64,000 bases of DNA from Candidatus Sulfuritelmatomonas gaucii (GCA_900290245.1 OKRB01000013.1:45090-109089); one strand, 5' to 3'. Counted from the first letter of the stretch, positions 24,726 through 34,902 are shown. The notes: a model not told the origin generated them from the sequence alone. A program made the numbers and translations.

Positions 24726-25544
24726 TCAGTTCCCGTTGCCCGGCTGGCTAACTCGCGGAGGTACCCACGCGGCCGCCGCACCCACAAAAGCCGAGAAGAT
24801 GGCTCGTGAAGAGCTTTTCTGTGTATAGGTACGCTCCGGATGCCATTGCACTCCAACCACGAAGTGCTCCGGCGCGTCCAGCTCCACGGCCTCAATCACG
24901 CCGTCGCCGGGCGAGATGGCTGCGACGCGCAATTGATCGCCCGGCGTTCGAATGGCCTGATGATGACTGGAATTAACCTCGATCTCCTCTTCTCCTGCGG
25001 TGGAAAGAATCCGCGTCAGCCTGGAGCCTTCCGCGATGCGGACCGGGTGAGCCTCGACGACCTCGCGGCCTGGCCGATGATTCACCGCGGTCTTCAGATC
25101 CTGGATCAGCGACCCGTTGCGCCAGACGTTCAATGCCTGCGTGCCGTGGCAGATGGCAAGAATCGGTTTGCGCAGATTGAAGGCGTCCTGTAGCAGAAGC
25201 TCATCGGCTGCGGTCCGCGCAGGATCGTCATCGGCACACTCAGCGGCTCGCGCTTCGCCGTAGCGTTGCGGGTCCACATCATGCGGGCTGCCCGGCAGCA
25301 AAACCCCTTGCACACTTGCCAGCAGCTTCGCCACGCGTTCCTGCGATTCGTGCAACGACACCACCACCGGTTCCGCGCCTGCAGCCTTCAGAGCATCCAC
25401 GTACTGGGGCAGCGCCCGCTGGTTGTACTCCGGATTGCTGCTTGTTGGCTCGGGAATGGCGATGCGCACGCCCATGAACCCAGTGTAAAGCTCGTGCACC
25501 ATGCTCATGAACACCGCTGTCCTATGCAACGTCTGCGCGTTCAC
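24726..25544 (-). CDS. Class I glutamine amidotransferase-like hydrolase (PuuD type)
   Basis: The protein has 272 residues from an ATG overlapping the plsC stop (ATGA). A later start at MGVRIAIPEPTSSN would better fit the family N-terminus. The nucleophile Cys is in ILAICHGTQALNV and the catalytic His in GVQWHPE; VQGVLLPGSPHDVDP is the usual early motif. Relatives cleave gamma-glutamyl-GABA or act on other gamma-glutamyl compounds. No putrescine pathway genes are adjacent, so the substrate is open. It is coupled by overlaps to plsC upstream and rsmG downstream. Confidence 0.82.
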   Translation of the reverse strand: MNAQTLHRTAVFMSMVHELYTGFMGVRIAIPEPTSSNPEYNQRALPQYVDALKAAGAEPVVVSLHESQERVAKLLASVQGVLLPGSPHDVDPQRYGEARAAECADDDPARTAADELLLQDAFNLRKPILAICHGTQALNVWRNGSLIQDLKTAVNHRPGREVVEAHPVRIAEGSRLTRILSTAGEEEIEVNSSHHQAIRTPGDQLRVAAISPGDGVIEAVELDAPEHFVVGVQWHPERTYTQKSSSRAIFSAFVGAAAAWVPPRVSQPGNGN

Positions 25545-26320
25545 GCGACAGGAATGGAGACCTCACGGCCGGTCCGCGCCTGTTGCTCCACCATCTCCGC
25601 GATTGCGCTGCGAAGGCGCTCGGTCAACTCGCCGTTCTGTCGAACCGTCATCCCCTTGGTCTCGATGGGCTCACCGACGCAGAGCGTGAGCTTGCTGTGA
25701 TAGAAGTGGCGTGTGTGCATCGGGAGCAGGTCATACACACCAGTCAACGCGATGGGCACAAGCGGCACCTGGGCGCGTATCGCCAGGTAGGCTGCGCCCG
25801 AGAGGAACGGTCGCAGTTCGCCATTCGGTGTCCGGCCACCTTCGGGAAAGACGAAGAGCGGCATGCCGGCACGAAGCGCCTTCACCGCTCCACCCAGGCT
25901 CGAGAGCGTGGCGTGAGGATTTTCGATGTCGATGGGCATCTGGCCCGAGCGCCCCAGATACCAGCCGATCAACGGCCACCGCCACAACTCCTTCTTGGCC
26001 AGGATGCGGAACTGGAAGGGAATCGAGGCAAAGATCACCGGTGTGTCCATATAGGACGTGTGGTTTGACGCATATACTGCAACGGGAAATTTGCGAAAGT
26101 TTTCGGCGCCCTCAATTTTCAGCTTCGCCAGGCAAATCCGTACCGCGCTGCGCGCCCAGAACCGCGCGATGCGGTGTTGCGCGCGGCCTTTTTTGTCAAC
26201 CACCGAGATCAGCAGCGCAGTCGTGGCGCAAATGGCCGTCACCGCCAGCAGCAGCGGCGCCTGCAGCACGTTGGTCCGCCAGCGATAGAACCGCGGCAAC
26301 GGATTGGGCCGCCTGCTCAT
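25541..26320 (-). CDS. plsC: 1-acyl-sn-glycerol-3-phosphate acyltransferase
   Basis: The protein has 259 residues, with an N-terminal membrane anchor (LLLAVTAICATTALLISVV). The HX4D catalytic motif is NHTSYMD (His87, Asp92) and the phosphate-binding motif is VFPEGGRTPNGEL. It converts lysophosphatidic acid to phosphatidic acid at the inner membrane. Four-nucleotide overlaps join it to folC upstream and the amidotransferase downstream, indicating translational coupling. Confidence 0.92.
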   Translation of the reverse strand: MSRRPNPLPRFYRWRTNVLQAPLLLAVTAICATTALLISVVDKKGRAQHRIARFWARSAVRICLAKLKIEGAENFRKFPVAVYASNHTSYMDTPVIFASIPFQFRILAKKELWRWPLIGWYLGRSGQMPIDIENPHATLSSLGGAVKALRAGMPLFVFPEGGRTPNGELRPFLSGAAYLAIRAQVPLVPIALTGVYDLLPMHTRHFYHSKLTLCVGEPIETKGMTVRQNGELTERLRSAIAEMVEQQARTGREVSIPVA

Positions 26321-27642
26321 GACGATTCACTCTTTGCCGCCAGCAGCATCGTACGCACTTCGCCGACCAGGTACACCGAACCCGAAGCCACGGCCACGCC
26401 ACTGGCCGCACGGCTTTGCGCCGAGCGCACTGCCCCAACTACCGATTCCGCCGCAATTGCCGGTGTGCCTGTTGCCCTGGCCGCAGCGAGCAATTCGTCG
26501 ACCGCCGCGGCGCGCGCTGTGTGGATAGGCGCAACAATCACCTGGTCGAAGAGCGGAAACAGAATCTGCGCCATTTCGGCAATGGGCTTGTCGCGCAGGC
26601 AGCTGAAGACGAGCACGCGCGGGCTGCGCACCTCCAAAATGCCGTGCAGCCCGGCCCGCAGCGCCCACGCTCCGGCCGGGTTGTGCGCGACATCGAGAAT
26701 CCATTCCACGTCGCTGTTTGCCAGCCGCTCCAGCCTGCCCGGCCAGCTGGTGCCGCGAATCCCCTCTTCCAGCGCGGCAGGCGTAATGAAGAAGCCGTGG
26801 TTCGCAACGAGCTCGGCTGCCGCCGCAATGGCCAGCGCCACATTGCGCTGCTGATGCGCGCCGGCGAGCGGTGACTCGACAGGAACCGTCGCTCCCAGTG
26901 CCTCGATGGAATAGGGGCCCCTGGTACCGGGTGCGGGCACGAAGGGAACGGCGCTGACCACACGAACGTCCAGTTCCTCGGCAACTTCGCCAAGAACCTG
27001 GTTCGCCTCGGGATGCTGCGGCAGGGTAATCATGGTTCCCCCGCGCCGCAGGATTCCAGCCTTTTCACGCGTGATCGCCGGGATGGTCGTCCCGAGCCAT
27101 TCCATGTGGTCGAGAGAGATATCGGTGATGATCGAGAGCAGCGGGGTCACGACGTTTGTCGCATCCAGCCGCCCTCCCATACCTACTTCCAGCACCGCAA
27201 TGTCGATTTTCCTTTCGGCAAAATAAAGGAACGCCAGAGCCGTAAGAATCTCAAAGTAGCTGGGCAGTTGCGGCAGGCCGCCCTGCAAAACCAACTCCTG
27301 CGCCATATCGTGGACCCGGAAGTAGAGCCGTGCAAAGGCATCATCCGCAATTTCCTCCCGGCCCACGCGGATGCGCTCATTCGGCCTCTCAAGGTGAGGC
27401 GATGTGTACAGCCCGCAGCGCATCCCGCCTGCGGTAAGAACTGATGCGAGCGTGGCTGCCGTCGATCCTTTGCCGTTGGTCCCCGCAATCAGTACCGATG
27501 GAAAGCCGAGCTGCGGATCGCCAACCGCGTCGAGCAGCGTTCGCACTTCTGCCAACGAAAACTTGCGCCTTGGCATGCCGGGCTTTCCGTAGAGCTCCGG
27601 CGCCAGGGCATTGAGTTGATCGATGGCTGCTGCGTAGGACAT
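26317..27642 (-). CDS. folC: Folylpolyglutamate synthase/dihydrofolate synthase
   Basis: The protein has 441 residues, normal for FolC. The P-loop is VLIAGTNGKGSTAATLASVL; the Mur-ligase-like centre has DIAVLEVGMGGRLDATN and ITDISLDHMEWLG, and the C-terminal domain VEWILDVAHNPAGA. It adds glutamate to dihydropteroate and folates. It is the first gene of the folC-plsC-amidotransferase-rsmG operon. accD, a common neighbour of folC, lies 6 kb away here, beyond dnaN and the ADOP permease. Confidence 0.95.
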   Translation of the reverse strand: MSYAAAIDQLNALAPELYGKPGMPRRKFSLAEVRTLLDAVGDPQLGFPSVLIAGTNGKGSTAATLASVLTAGGMRCGLYTSPHLERPNERIRVGREEIADDAFARLYFRVHDMAQELVLQGGLPQLPSYFEILTALAFLYFAERKIDIAVLEVGMGGRLDATNVVTPLLSIITDISLDHMEWLGTTIPAITREKAGILRRGGTMITLPQHPEANQVLGEVAEELDVRVVSAVPFVPAPGTRGPYSIEALGATVPVESPLAGAHQQRNVALAIAAAAELVANHGFFITPAALEEGIRGTSWPGRLERLANSDVEWILDVAHNPAGAWALRAGLHGILEVRSPRVLVFSCLRDKPIAEMAQILFPLFDQVIVAPIHTARAAAVDELLAAARATGTPAIAAESVVGAVRSAQSRAASGVAVASGSVYLVGEVRTMLLAAKSESS

Positions 27643-27676
27643 GGAAACTTCAGTATAGAAGTTGCGAAGCTTGCGG

Positions 27677-28465
27677 TCAGTTTGGCGTGGGACGTTGGGC
27701 GGTGTCGACGACCAGCGCCTGCACTACGCCGCGAGTGGCTTCGATCCGCAGGCCGAGTTCCTGTTCTATCGCTGTGAAGAACGGCGGACTCGGCGCGTCA
27801 CTTGGCGCCACCGGAACCTCGCCACCGAACTGTGTTTCATCAGGAGCCCAGTCGAGATCGAAGTCATACCTTCCAGTGAGGCCTGTCTTGTCCACAACCG
27901 GCCGGTCCAGCAGCGCCCGCTGCAACAGCGACGCAAAGTCGCCGATAGTTGCGTTTCGCGCCGGCAAGTGGATGCGCTGCGGATACACGGTCGAGATCAG
28001 TTGCGAAGGGTCGCTCGCCGGCGCGCTGCTTTCCTTGAGTTTTGGTCCACTCCTTGCTACTTCCAGGACGTAGATCGAAAAATCCTTTCCTTCACGATGA
28101 AATTTGAGCGTGAAGCGGTCGCAAAGCAATGTCCGGAGCATCGCCATCTGTTCATCATGCGTTGGGCGGGCAGCTCCCGGTGTCACAGCCTGAATGTCGT
28201 AGCGATCCGAGTCGATCCATTCCGGGCCGCCTGAAATTGTCTTGGGGCTCAGGTCGTAGGCCGCGGCAATCATCAACTTCAGCGTGTAGTTCTTTGCTAC
28301 GAAGCGGTTGGTTCCCTGCATCGTGATGAACCGTCCGGCCTTCGCGTCAGGAGACACTGGCTTAATAGTCGCCACTTCAAAAGCTGCAGGTGGGGGAGCA
28401 GGAGCTTGGGCAGCAAAAGTTGACGCCCCCGCGATCAACATCAACTCTGCAACCTGTCTGAGCAT
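27677..28465 (-). CDS. TIGR03435 family secreted protein
   Basis: The protein has 262 residues with an N-terminal signal peptide. The family signature FEVATIKPVSPDA begins the mature part, followed by YTLKLMIAAAYDL, GGPEWIDSDRYDI and VVDKTGLTGRYDFDLDW. The family is expanded in Acidobacteria and other soil bacteria; its function is unknown. It is encoded 34 nt upstream of folC on the same strand, so it may share transcription with that operon. Confidence 0.9.
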   Translation of the reverse strand: MLRQVAELMLIAGASTFAAQAPAPPPAAFEVATIKPVSPDAKAGRFITMQGTNRFVAKNYTLKLMIAAAYDLSPKTISGGPEWIDSDRYDIQAVTPGAARPTHDEQMAMLRTLLCDRFTLKFHREGKDFSIYVLEVARSGPKLKESSAPASDPSQLISTVYPQRIHLPARNATIGDFASLLQRALLDRPVVDKTGLTGRYDFDLDWAPDETQFGGEVPVAPSDAPSPPFFTAIEQELGLRIEATRGVVQALVVDTAQRPTPN

Positions 28466-29170
28466 CCGCCTTCACCTCAAAAGCCGTATCGCACGCACTA
28501 TCTTCTCATGAGCGCAACTTAGGGCGCCTCGCTCCTTCGTGTCTTCATTTTGCGTAACCTCTCCACGCGGATGTGCAAGATGAGAGCTCTCTAATATCTT
28601 CTACAGCAGCCCTTTCGGCGCCCCTTGCACACAAACCACGCGCATTCCACAGCCATTCCCAGCTCAACATGTGAGAGAAGTGGAAACCACGCTCCGCTTG
28701 ATTCGCTTCCTGTCCTGTTTTCCAAATTCCCTGAACTCCACAGCTGGGTTTTAGAAAACCGTCAGCTCCGTAACCTACTCCCAGCAAACCAACTTTGCTC
28801 GAATTCCTATTTTTCCTAAGCCAACTACGGAGACTACTGGTTATTTGATCCTTTCTATCCCGTCTTTCTTACCCGTAATGCGCCACCCTGCGCCTCGATT
28901 GTGTTACGCCCCCCAAGGCTTCTGTGTCGAGAGGCAACACGATTAAATTATCCAGCGCGGAACGGTCCCGGGAATCCAGAGAACAATCCCGGTTTTCCAC
29001 GCGCAATCTCATCGGGAGATGACTACAATCAGGATGAAGAAATCTGCCGCTTCCGATGGCCCGCAGGCTGTTATACAGTGGGGGCATAGGGTGCGGGTGG
29101 AAGAGCAGGGGTGGGGCCTATGCCAAGTGTGGAAAGCGAAGTCGAGAAGCCGGCCGCGCAGGGGGCAGCG
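28466..29170. other. Intergenic region ahead of dnaN, possible origin or promoter region
   Basis: About 700 nt without a convincing gene lie between divergent TIGR03435 and dnaN. The region is AT-richer than its surroundings, with TTTTTCC and TTATTTG tracts. It holds only near-matches to DnaA boxes, for example TTTTCCACG near 28993 and TTATCCAGC near 28948. It could carry divergent promoters, an origin, or both. Nothing here proves origin function. Confidence 0.3.
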
Positions 29171-30292
29171 ATGGAGATTACGGTAAGCCGCCAGGATCTG
29201 GTGAAGGAACTTACAGCGACGCAGAGCGTGGTCGAGCGCAAGACGACGATTCCGATTCTGTCGAATTTCCTCATCGAGGCTGATGGCGATCGCCTGAACA
29301 TCACGGCGACTGATCTCGACCAGGCCATCCGTACCAGCGCAGCCGTCAAGGTAAAGAAGGCCGGCACGTGCACTATTCCCGCGCGCAAGCTTTACGACTA
29401 CATCAAGCTTTTGCCCGACGGCGATATCTCAATCAAGCTACTGGAGAACCACTGGGTGCAAATTCGCAGCGGCCGCTCCAACACCAAGATGGTCGGCATG
29501 GCGCGTGCCAACTACCCACAGGTTCCCGAGTTCCCCACGGTGGCGGTCACCAGCATTCCACTCGCGGCGCTGCGAGCCTTGATTGCGCGCACTATCTTTG
29601 CTATCTCGAATGAAGAATCGCGCTACACGTTGAATGGCGCACTGCTCGTTCTCAAGGCAGAGTCCCTCGCAATGGTGGCCACCGACGGCCACCGGCTGGC
29701 ATTCGTCGAAAAGCCAGGCGAGACACTTGAAGGCATCAGCGGTGAAAAGCGCGTGCTGATTCCGCGCAAGGCGCTCCAGGAGTTGCAGGTGCTGCTCTCG
29801 TCAACCGAGGCGGAAAAAGTGGAGTTCGCCGACGACGAGCACACGCTGTTCTTCCGCGTCGGGCATCGCACTCTGTCAAGCCGCAAGCTGAGCGGGCAAT
29901 TCCCAAACTTTGAAGCGGTGATGCCGCGCGACAACACCAAGTTCGCCGTGGTGCGGTCGAGCGAACTCTCCGCGGCCATCCAGCGCGTGGCCCAGTTTGC
30001 CGACGAACGCTCGGGAGCGATCCGGCTGCGCCTTGAAGATAACGAGCTCAAGATCAGCGCGAACTCGACCGAGTCCGGCGAGAGCGAAGACACGATCGAC
30101 ACGCCCTACGCCAGCGAGCCGATCGTCGTCGGCTTCAATTCGGTCTACATCCTTGACTTCCTGCGGGCGCTGGACAATGCCGGCGAAGTGCGGCTCGAAT
30201 TCAAAGACGCGCAGTCGGCCGGCCAGATGCGCCCCGAGGATCCCGACGCCGAGTACAAGTACCGCTACGTTCTCATGCCGATGCGGATCTGA
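29171..30292 (+). CDS. dnaN: DNA polymerase III beta subunit (sliding clamp)
   Basis: The protein has 373 residues from ATG 29171 (MEITVSRQDLVKEL), the usual clamp N-terminus, with AGGGGG 5 nt before it; in-frame starts at 29111 and 29120 would add up to 20 residues. Clamp motifs include TTIPILSNFLIEA, ARKLYDYIKLLPDG, RYTLNGALLVL and the C-terminal YRYVLMPMRI. It tethers the replicative polymerase to DNA. dnaA is not adjacent. With parABS and rsmG within 10 kb, the locus is probably close to oriC. Confidence 0.96.
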   Translation: MEITVSRQDLVKELTATQSVVERKTTIPILSNFLIEADGDRLNITATDLDQAIRTSAAVKVKKAGTCTIPARKLYDYIKLLPDGDISIKLLENHWVQIRSGRSNTKMVGMARANYPQVPEFPTVAVTSIPLAALRALIARTIFAISNEESRYTLNGALLVLKAESLAMVATDGHRLAFVEKPGETLEGISGEKRVLIPRKALQELQVLLSSTEAEKVEFADDEHTLFFRVGHRTLSSRKLSGQFPNFEAVMPRDNTKFAVVRSSELSAAIQRVAQFADERSGAIRLRLEDNELKISANSTESGESEDTIDTPYASEPIVVGFNSVYILDFLRALDNAGEVRLEFKDAQSAGQMRPEDPDAEYKYRYVLMPMRI

Positions 30293-30545
30293 CGGGCGGT
30301 GCCGACCGCGCCGCTTTCGCTAAAAGCAGTCAATGACCGACCAGCGACCCGCTGCCTGCATTCTAGAAGTTGCGGGGGGTACAGGTCGGTTGAAGCGACG
30401 TCGGGATATCACCGAACGGGTGACGTCCAGGTTGCAGGCCGCTCGCCCAGAATCTGGAATTCAGCCCAAAATGGCTGGATAAGCGCATCGGCGATTATTC
30501 ATAAAGTGACGCAGGCATCGAGCGAGACCGATTTCATGCGCGCGC

Positions 30546-33249
30546 CTATTCAGCACGAAGAGAGTCGACCGGGTTCACGTTTGCCGCGCGCATTGACGGA
30601 ATGAGACTGGCCACCATCGTAACCGCTGCGAGGAGCAGCGGCGGCGCCGGCGAGGGTGGCCGGATCGCGCGGCTTCAATCCGAAGAGGAACGCGCCGGCG
30701 GCGCTAGCCGCAGCGAGAGACAAGCCCGCGCCCAGCACCAACCCAGTCGCCAGCAGCGTTACGGACTTGCCGAGAATCATGGCCGTGATGTTGGTGCGTT
30801 GCGCGCCAAGAGCCATGCGAATCCCGATCTCGGTCGTCCGTTCAGTCACCGTGTAGGACATCACGCCATAGAGGCCGGTCATCGCAAGAATCAACGCGAG
30901 GGCGCCGAAGAATCCTGAGAGCGTGGCCAACAGCCGCTCGGCGAGCAGCGACTGCTCAATCTGGTCTTGCAGCCCATCGAAGTCGAACCTGATTTCTGAG
31001 CTCACGCCGCCTAAAGTGCGGCGAATCGCCTGTTCCGCCGGATTCATCGGTAGCCTGGATCGGATCAGCATCTGCATATTGCTCTCCGTGTCGTTGTCTT
31101 GCGCGAGCGAAAGATAGGCAATGGGTCCAGCGGGGCGCCGGATGCCGCGGTATTTCGTATCCTTTACCAGTCCGACGATCAGGTTCAGTTGCGCTGGGCT
31201 CGACGGAGTTGCCTCGCGCCAGAAGCGCGCTCCAATCACGTTTGGGCCCAGCCCGAGCTTCTTGGCGAAAGCCTCATTCACAACGGCCACGCGCGGGGAT
31301 TGGCTGGTGTCGTCATCATTGAAATCGCGCCCGGCGACCATCGGAATGCGCAGCGTATTGAAGTAATCCGGGCTGACGCTGCTGAAGTCCGACTCCCGCC
31401 GCCGGGTTGTGTCATGGCCGTCGATCCACACTGCGTTGCTCCAGCTCTCTCCGCTCAGCGGCACGACGTTCGTGTTGGCCGCCTCGCTCACACCGGGAGT
31501 CGAGCGTATGCGATCGAGTAGCTGGCGCAGGAAAGCGGCGCGCCGATCGACGGGGATTTGCAATCGCGTGAAATCCAATCTCGCGATCAGTACGCCTTTG
31601 GCCTCAAAGCCTGGATCATCGATTAGCAGGTTGCGCAAGCTCTGAGTGAACAGCAGCGCGGTGAAAAGCAGCACGAGAGAGATCGCTACCTGCGAAACTA
31701 CGAGCACGCCGCGAAACCCCAGCCGGCCCCGACTTACCGTCGTGCCGCGGCCAACCGCCTTCATCGCCGCACCCGGAGCCGTACGGGAGGCTCGCAATGC
31801 CGCTGCCAGCCCGAAGAGCAGACTTGTGAGCAACGAGATTCCCAACAGAAAGGCAAAGAGGCGCCAGTCCAGCTTGAAGTCGAGAGAGATGGGATTGTTC
31901 TGTGTATTCAGATAAGCCACCAGCCAGCGACTCAACGCCTGAGCCAACGCGGCGCCGGCCAAAGCGCCCGCAATCGACAGCAGCAGGCTCTCCCCCAGCA
32001 CCAGCCGGATCAACCGCAACCGCCCTGCGCCCATGGCCACCCGCACGGCCAGGTCTCGCTCGCGTGCAGTTGTCCTAGCCAGCATCAGGCTCGCGAGGTT
32101 GGCGCATGTGATCAGCAGCACCAGGCCTGCGATCCCGAGTAGAAACCGCAGCGGATCGGAATAGGTTTCGCGCAGCATGGATACGCCTGCCGCGGAAGGT
32201 TCGGCGGTGAGCTTCATCGCGAGATAATCCTTCACGCTCTCCGGGGGATAATCTGCCCGCAGCGTCGACGCGAAGATGCCAGGCGAGACGGTCCCAAGAC
32301 GCGCTGCCACTTGCTTGACAGACCATCCTGGCTCGAGCCTGCCAATGACCGAAAGCCACCACTTGGTGCTCGAGGTCAGAAGGTTCTTCGTTTCAAGATA
32401 AGGCTGCGAGCAGACGGGTACGGCCACATCAAAGTTGCGGCCCACGGCAACCCCAAAAAAGTTCGCCGGAGTGATGCCGACGATCTCCACCGACTTGTCG
32501 TTAAGCCGCAGCATTTGACCCAGCGCCGGGCGCCCGCCGAACTCCTGCTGCCAGAAGCCATTGCTGATCACTGCGCCCGGCAGTCCGCAGCCGGGCCGGT
32601 CGTCCTCCGCCCTGAACACCCGCCCGGCAAGAGGCCTCACTCCCATGACGCCGAAGAAGTCACCGCTTACATAGAGGCCATTCACAAAACGGGCGTCGCC
32701 GCCCGAATCACGGGAAAATTCGACGTCCCGCCATGCAGCGATTCCCGAGAAGCCCTGGTGATCTTGGCGCAGCCTCTCCCAGACAAGATTGGTTACCGCT
32801 GGATAGCGGGTGAAGAAGCTGCCGCGCGCCTTGCTCAAATCGACGACGCGCACCTGAAGCAGTTCCTGCGGGTTCCTCACCGGCAGCGACTGGAGCAACA
32901 CTGCATCGAGAAGCTCGAATATGGCCGTGTTTGCGCCAATACCAAGCGCAAGTGTGGCGACTACGACGACGGAAAAGCCACGGCTCTTGACGAAGACCTT
33001 GAGGGCACTCCGCACATCGTGCCAGAGGCTCTCAAGCCCGATAGCACGATCTTCCGCCGAGACGCGCTCGCGCAATACTGTGGGGTTGCCGAAGCGTCTG
33101 CGCGCATCGCGCTCCGCCTCTTCGCGGCTCATGCCCCGGGCCATGTTGTCGTCGATGCACATGGCCATGTGTTCGCGCAGCTCCGCATCGATCTCGCGAT
33201 CCATGCGCGCGCGTCTTCCAAGCGACAGAATTCTTCGGAGGAGTGCCAT
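30546..33249 (-). CDS. MacB/FtsX-like ADOP permease with a 3' frameshift
   Basis: This is an acidobacterial-type duplicated orphan permease of about 900 residues. The N-terminal cytoplasmic part has EIDAELREHMAM and EEAERDARRRFGN, then a helix with LALGIGANTAIFELLD. A MacB-like periplasmic domain, three central helices, a second periplasmic domain and a last helix group follow. The visible frame ends at 30550 in a basic, non-membrane tail. One base out, from about 30645, the other frame reads LLLAAVTMVASLIPSM and VDSLRAE, the expected last helix and C-terminus, ending at 30546. One extra base in a GC-rich run explains this. A padR gene is just upstream. Role in export or stress response is unknown. 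Confidence 0.85.
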
Positions 33250-33257
33250 TGTTTACC

Positions 33258-33584
33258 TCACGCGAAATGCAGAATCGCGTCGACGCCTTTGACGACTTGC
33301 GCCCAATTCTTCTCGCGGCTGGCAAGCTGTTCCCGGCCCGCGCGCGTGAGCGCGTACCACTTGGCCTTGCGCCCATAGTCGGTAACGGCCCAACTGGCAC
33401 TGACCCAGCCGTTCTGTTCCATTCTGTGCAATGCCGGGTAAAGCGAGCCCTCTTCCACGATTAGGAGCTCATCGGTGACGCGCCGGATGTGCATCATGAT
33501 GCCGTAACCGTGCATCGCATCCAGTTGCGAAAGCGTCTTGAGGATCAGGAGATCGAGTGCGCCCTGCAGGTCATTCTTTGCCAT
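33258..33584 (-). CDS. PadR family transcriptional regulator
   Basis: The protein has 108 residues, the typical short PadR form. The winged helix-turn-helix covers LDLLILKTLSQLDAMHGYGI and GSLYPALHRMEQNGWVSASW, followed by YALTRAGREQL and a short C-terminal helix for dimerisation. The gene ends 8 nt before the ADOP permease start, the common acidobacterial PadR-ADOP pairing. It probably represses both genes until a ligand binds. An inverted repeat at 33594-33618, next to its start codon, is a candidate operator. Confidence 0.92.
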   Translation of the reverse strand: MAKNDLQGALDLLILKTLSQLDAMHGYGIMMHIRRVTDELLIVEEGSLYPALHRMEQNGWVSASWAVTDYGRKAKWYALTRAGREQLASREKNWAQVVKGVDAILHFA

Positions 33585-33593
33585 GTGTAAACT

Positions 33594-33618
33594 CTTACCC
33601 CTAGATAGCGAGGGTAAG
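33594..33618. promoter_or_regulatory. Candidate PadR operator
   Basis: CTTACCC (33594-33600) and GGGTAAG (33612-33618) form a perfect inverted repeat with an 11-nt spacer, starting 10 nt upstream of the padR ATG. Its size and position fit an autoregulatory site covering the ribosome binding region or promoter. No second copy was seen before the permease gene. Confidence 0.5.
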
Positions 33619-33809
33619 AAAGAGCGTAGCCATGGAATGCCCTAGATGTCAAGGGGAGAGCACACGACTTCGTCTTCTTGGCTGGGCGGAGTGACTTCTG
33701 AGTCTTCTGGGGAGGTCCGGCCAGGCATTCGTCATTGCGACAGCCGCGCCGCTGCTTTCATCATCTCGTCTGGTGATTCCGGCCGGGTAAAGCTAGGGCG
33801 TGCACCCGG

Positions 33810-34703
33810 CTACGCACCGGCCGGCGCCTTCAGAAACTCCAGCGCGCGAACCAAGTACGCCTTCAGGTCCTTGCGATTCACGACGGCGTCGAGGAATCCC
33901 TTTTCGAGCAGAAACTCCGAGCGCTGGAATCCTTCGGGCAATTTTTGCCGGATGGTCTGCTCGATGACGCGCGGGCCGGCGAAGCCGATCAACGCGCCTG
34001 GCTCGGCAATGTTCAGGTCGCCGAGCATGGCAAAGCTGGCAGTGACGCCCCCGGTAGTGGGGTCGGTGAGGACGCAGATGTAGGGCACGCGCGCATCGTC
34101 GAGCTGCGCAAGCGCGGTGGAGATTTTCGCCATCTGCATCAGGCTCACCACGCCTTCCATCATGCGCGCGCCGCCGGATGCCGCCACGATGATCAGCGGC
34201 TTGCGCGTCGTGCGAGCGCGGTCCACGGCGCGGGCGATCGTCTCGCCGACGACTGCGCCCATCGAGCCACCAATAAAGCCGTACTCCATGGCGCTGACGA
34301 CGACCTCATGCTGGCCGAGTTGGCCCAGCGCGTTGACGATGGCGTCGTCGAGGCCGGTCTGCTGGCGCGCCGCGCGCAACCGCTGCCTGTAGGGCTTCAC
34401 GTCGCTGAATTTGAGTGGATCCGTGGAGCGCAGGCCTTTGTCAACCAATTCGTAGCCGGGTGCGAGCAGCATCTCGATGCGCCCCCGCGCGCCGAGCTTG
34501 AAATGGTGCTGGCATTTGGGGCAGACCATCAGGCTGGCCTCAAGATCGGCCTTGTAGATGGGCTGGCGGCAGCCCGGGCACTTCACCCAGAGGCCTTCGG
34601 TGCGGACGTTTTTAGCGCCCGCAGCCGAGCCAGATTCGGAGCCGCCGTTCTCGGGAGGAGGCGTCGGCTCGAACTCCCCGCTCTCGCGCTTGAACCAGGA
34701 CAT
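33810..34703 (-). CDS. accD: Acetyl-CoA carboxylase carboxyltransferase subunit beta
   Basis: The protein has 297 residues from ATG 34703 (MSWFKRESGEFEP). The N-terminal zinc ribbon has CPGCRQPIYK and CPKCQHHFKLG. The crotonase-like core has FIGGSMGAVVGETIARA, SGGARMMEG, LTDPTTGGVTASFAMLGD and IGFAGPRVIEQTI. It transfers the carboxyl group from biotin to acetyl-CoA in fatty acid synthesis, with AccA. The open frame continues upstream to 35069 but conflicts with the divergent gene there, and the zinc-ribbon start is normal. Confidence 0.96.
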   Translation of the reverse strand: MSWFKRESGEFEPTPPPENGGSESGSAAGAKNVRTEGLWVKCPGCRQPIYKADLEASLMVCPKCQHHFKLGARGRIEMLLAPGYELVDKGLRSTDPLKFSDVKPYRQRLRAARQQTGLDDAIVNALGQLGQHEVVVSAMEYGFIGGSMGAVVGETIARAVDRARTTRKPLIIVAASGGARMMEGVVSLMQMAKISTALAQLDDARVPYICVLTDPTTGGVTASFAMLGDLNIAEPGALIGFAGPRVIEQTIRQKLPEGFQRSEFLLEKGFLDAVVNRKDLKAYLVRALEFLKAPAGA

Positions 34704-34902
34704 ACCGTTCGAATTGTAAATGGCCGGCACACGGCTCGCGGTTCTGCATGTTTGGTTTTGGCGTTCCGGGCATTGGCTTTGGCGTCCGGGAATGATATCG
34801 CTAGTAGGAGAACGAAAGAAGTTGCACGCATCCCCTGGGGTTCGGAATCCCCTACAGGAAGGCGGCCGTATCTTGCTTGAAATCTCGCGGACTGTAGTTT
34901 CC

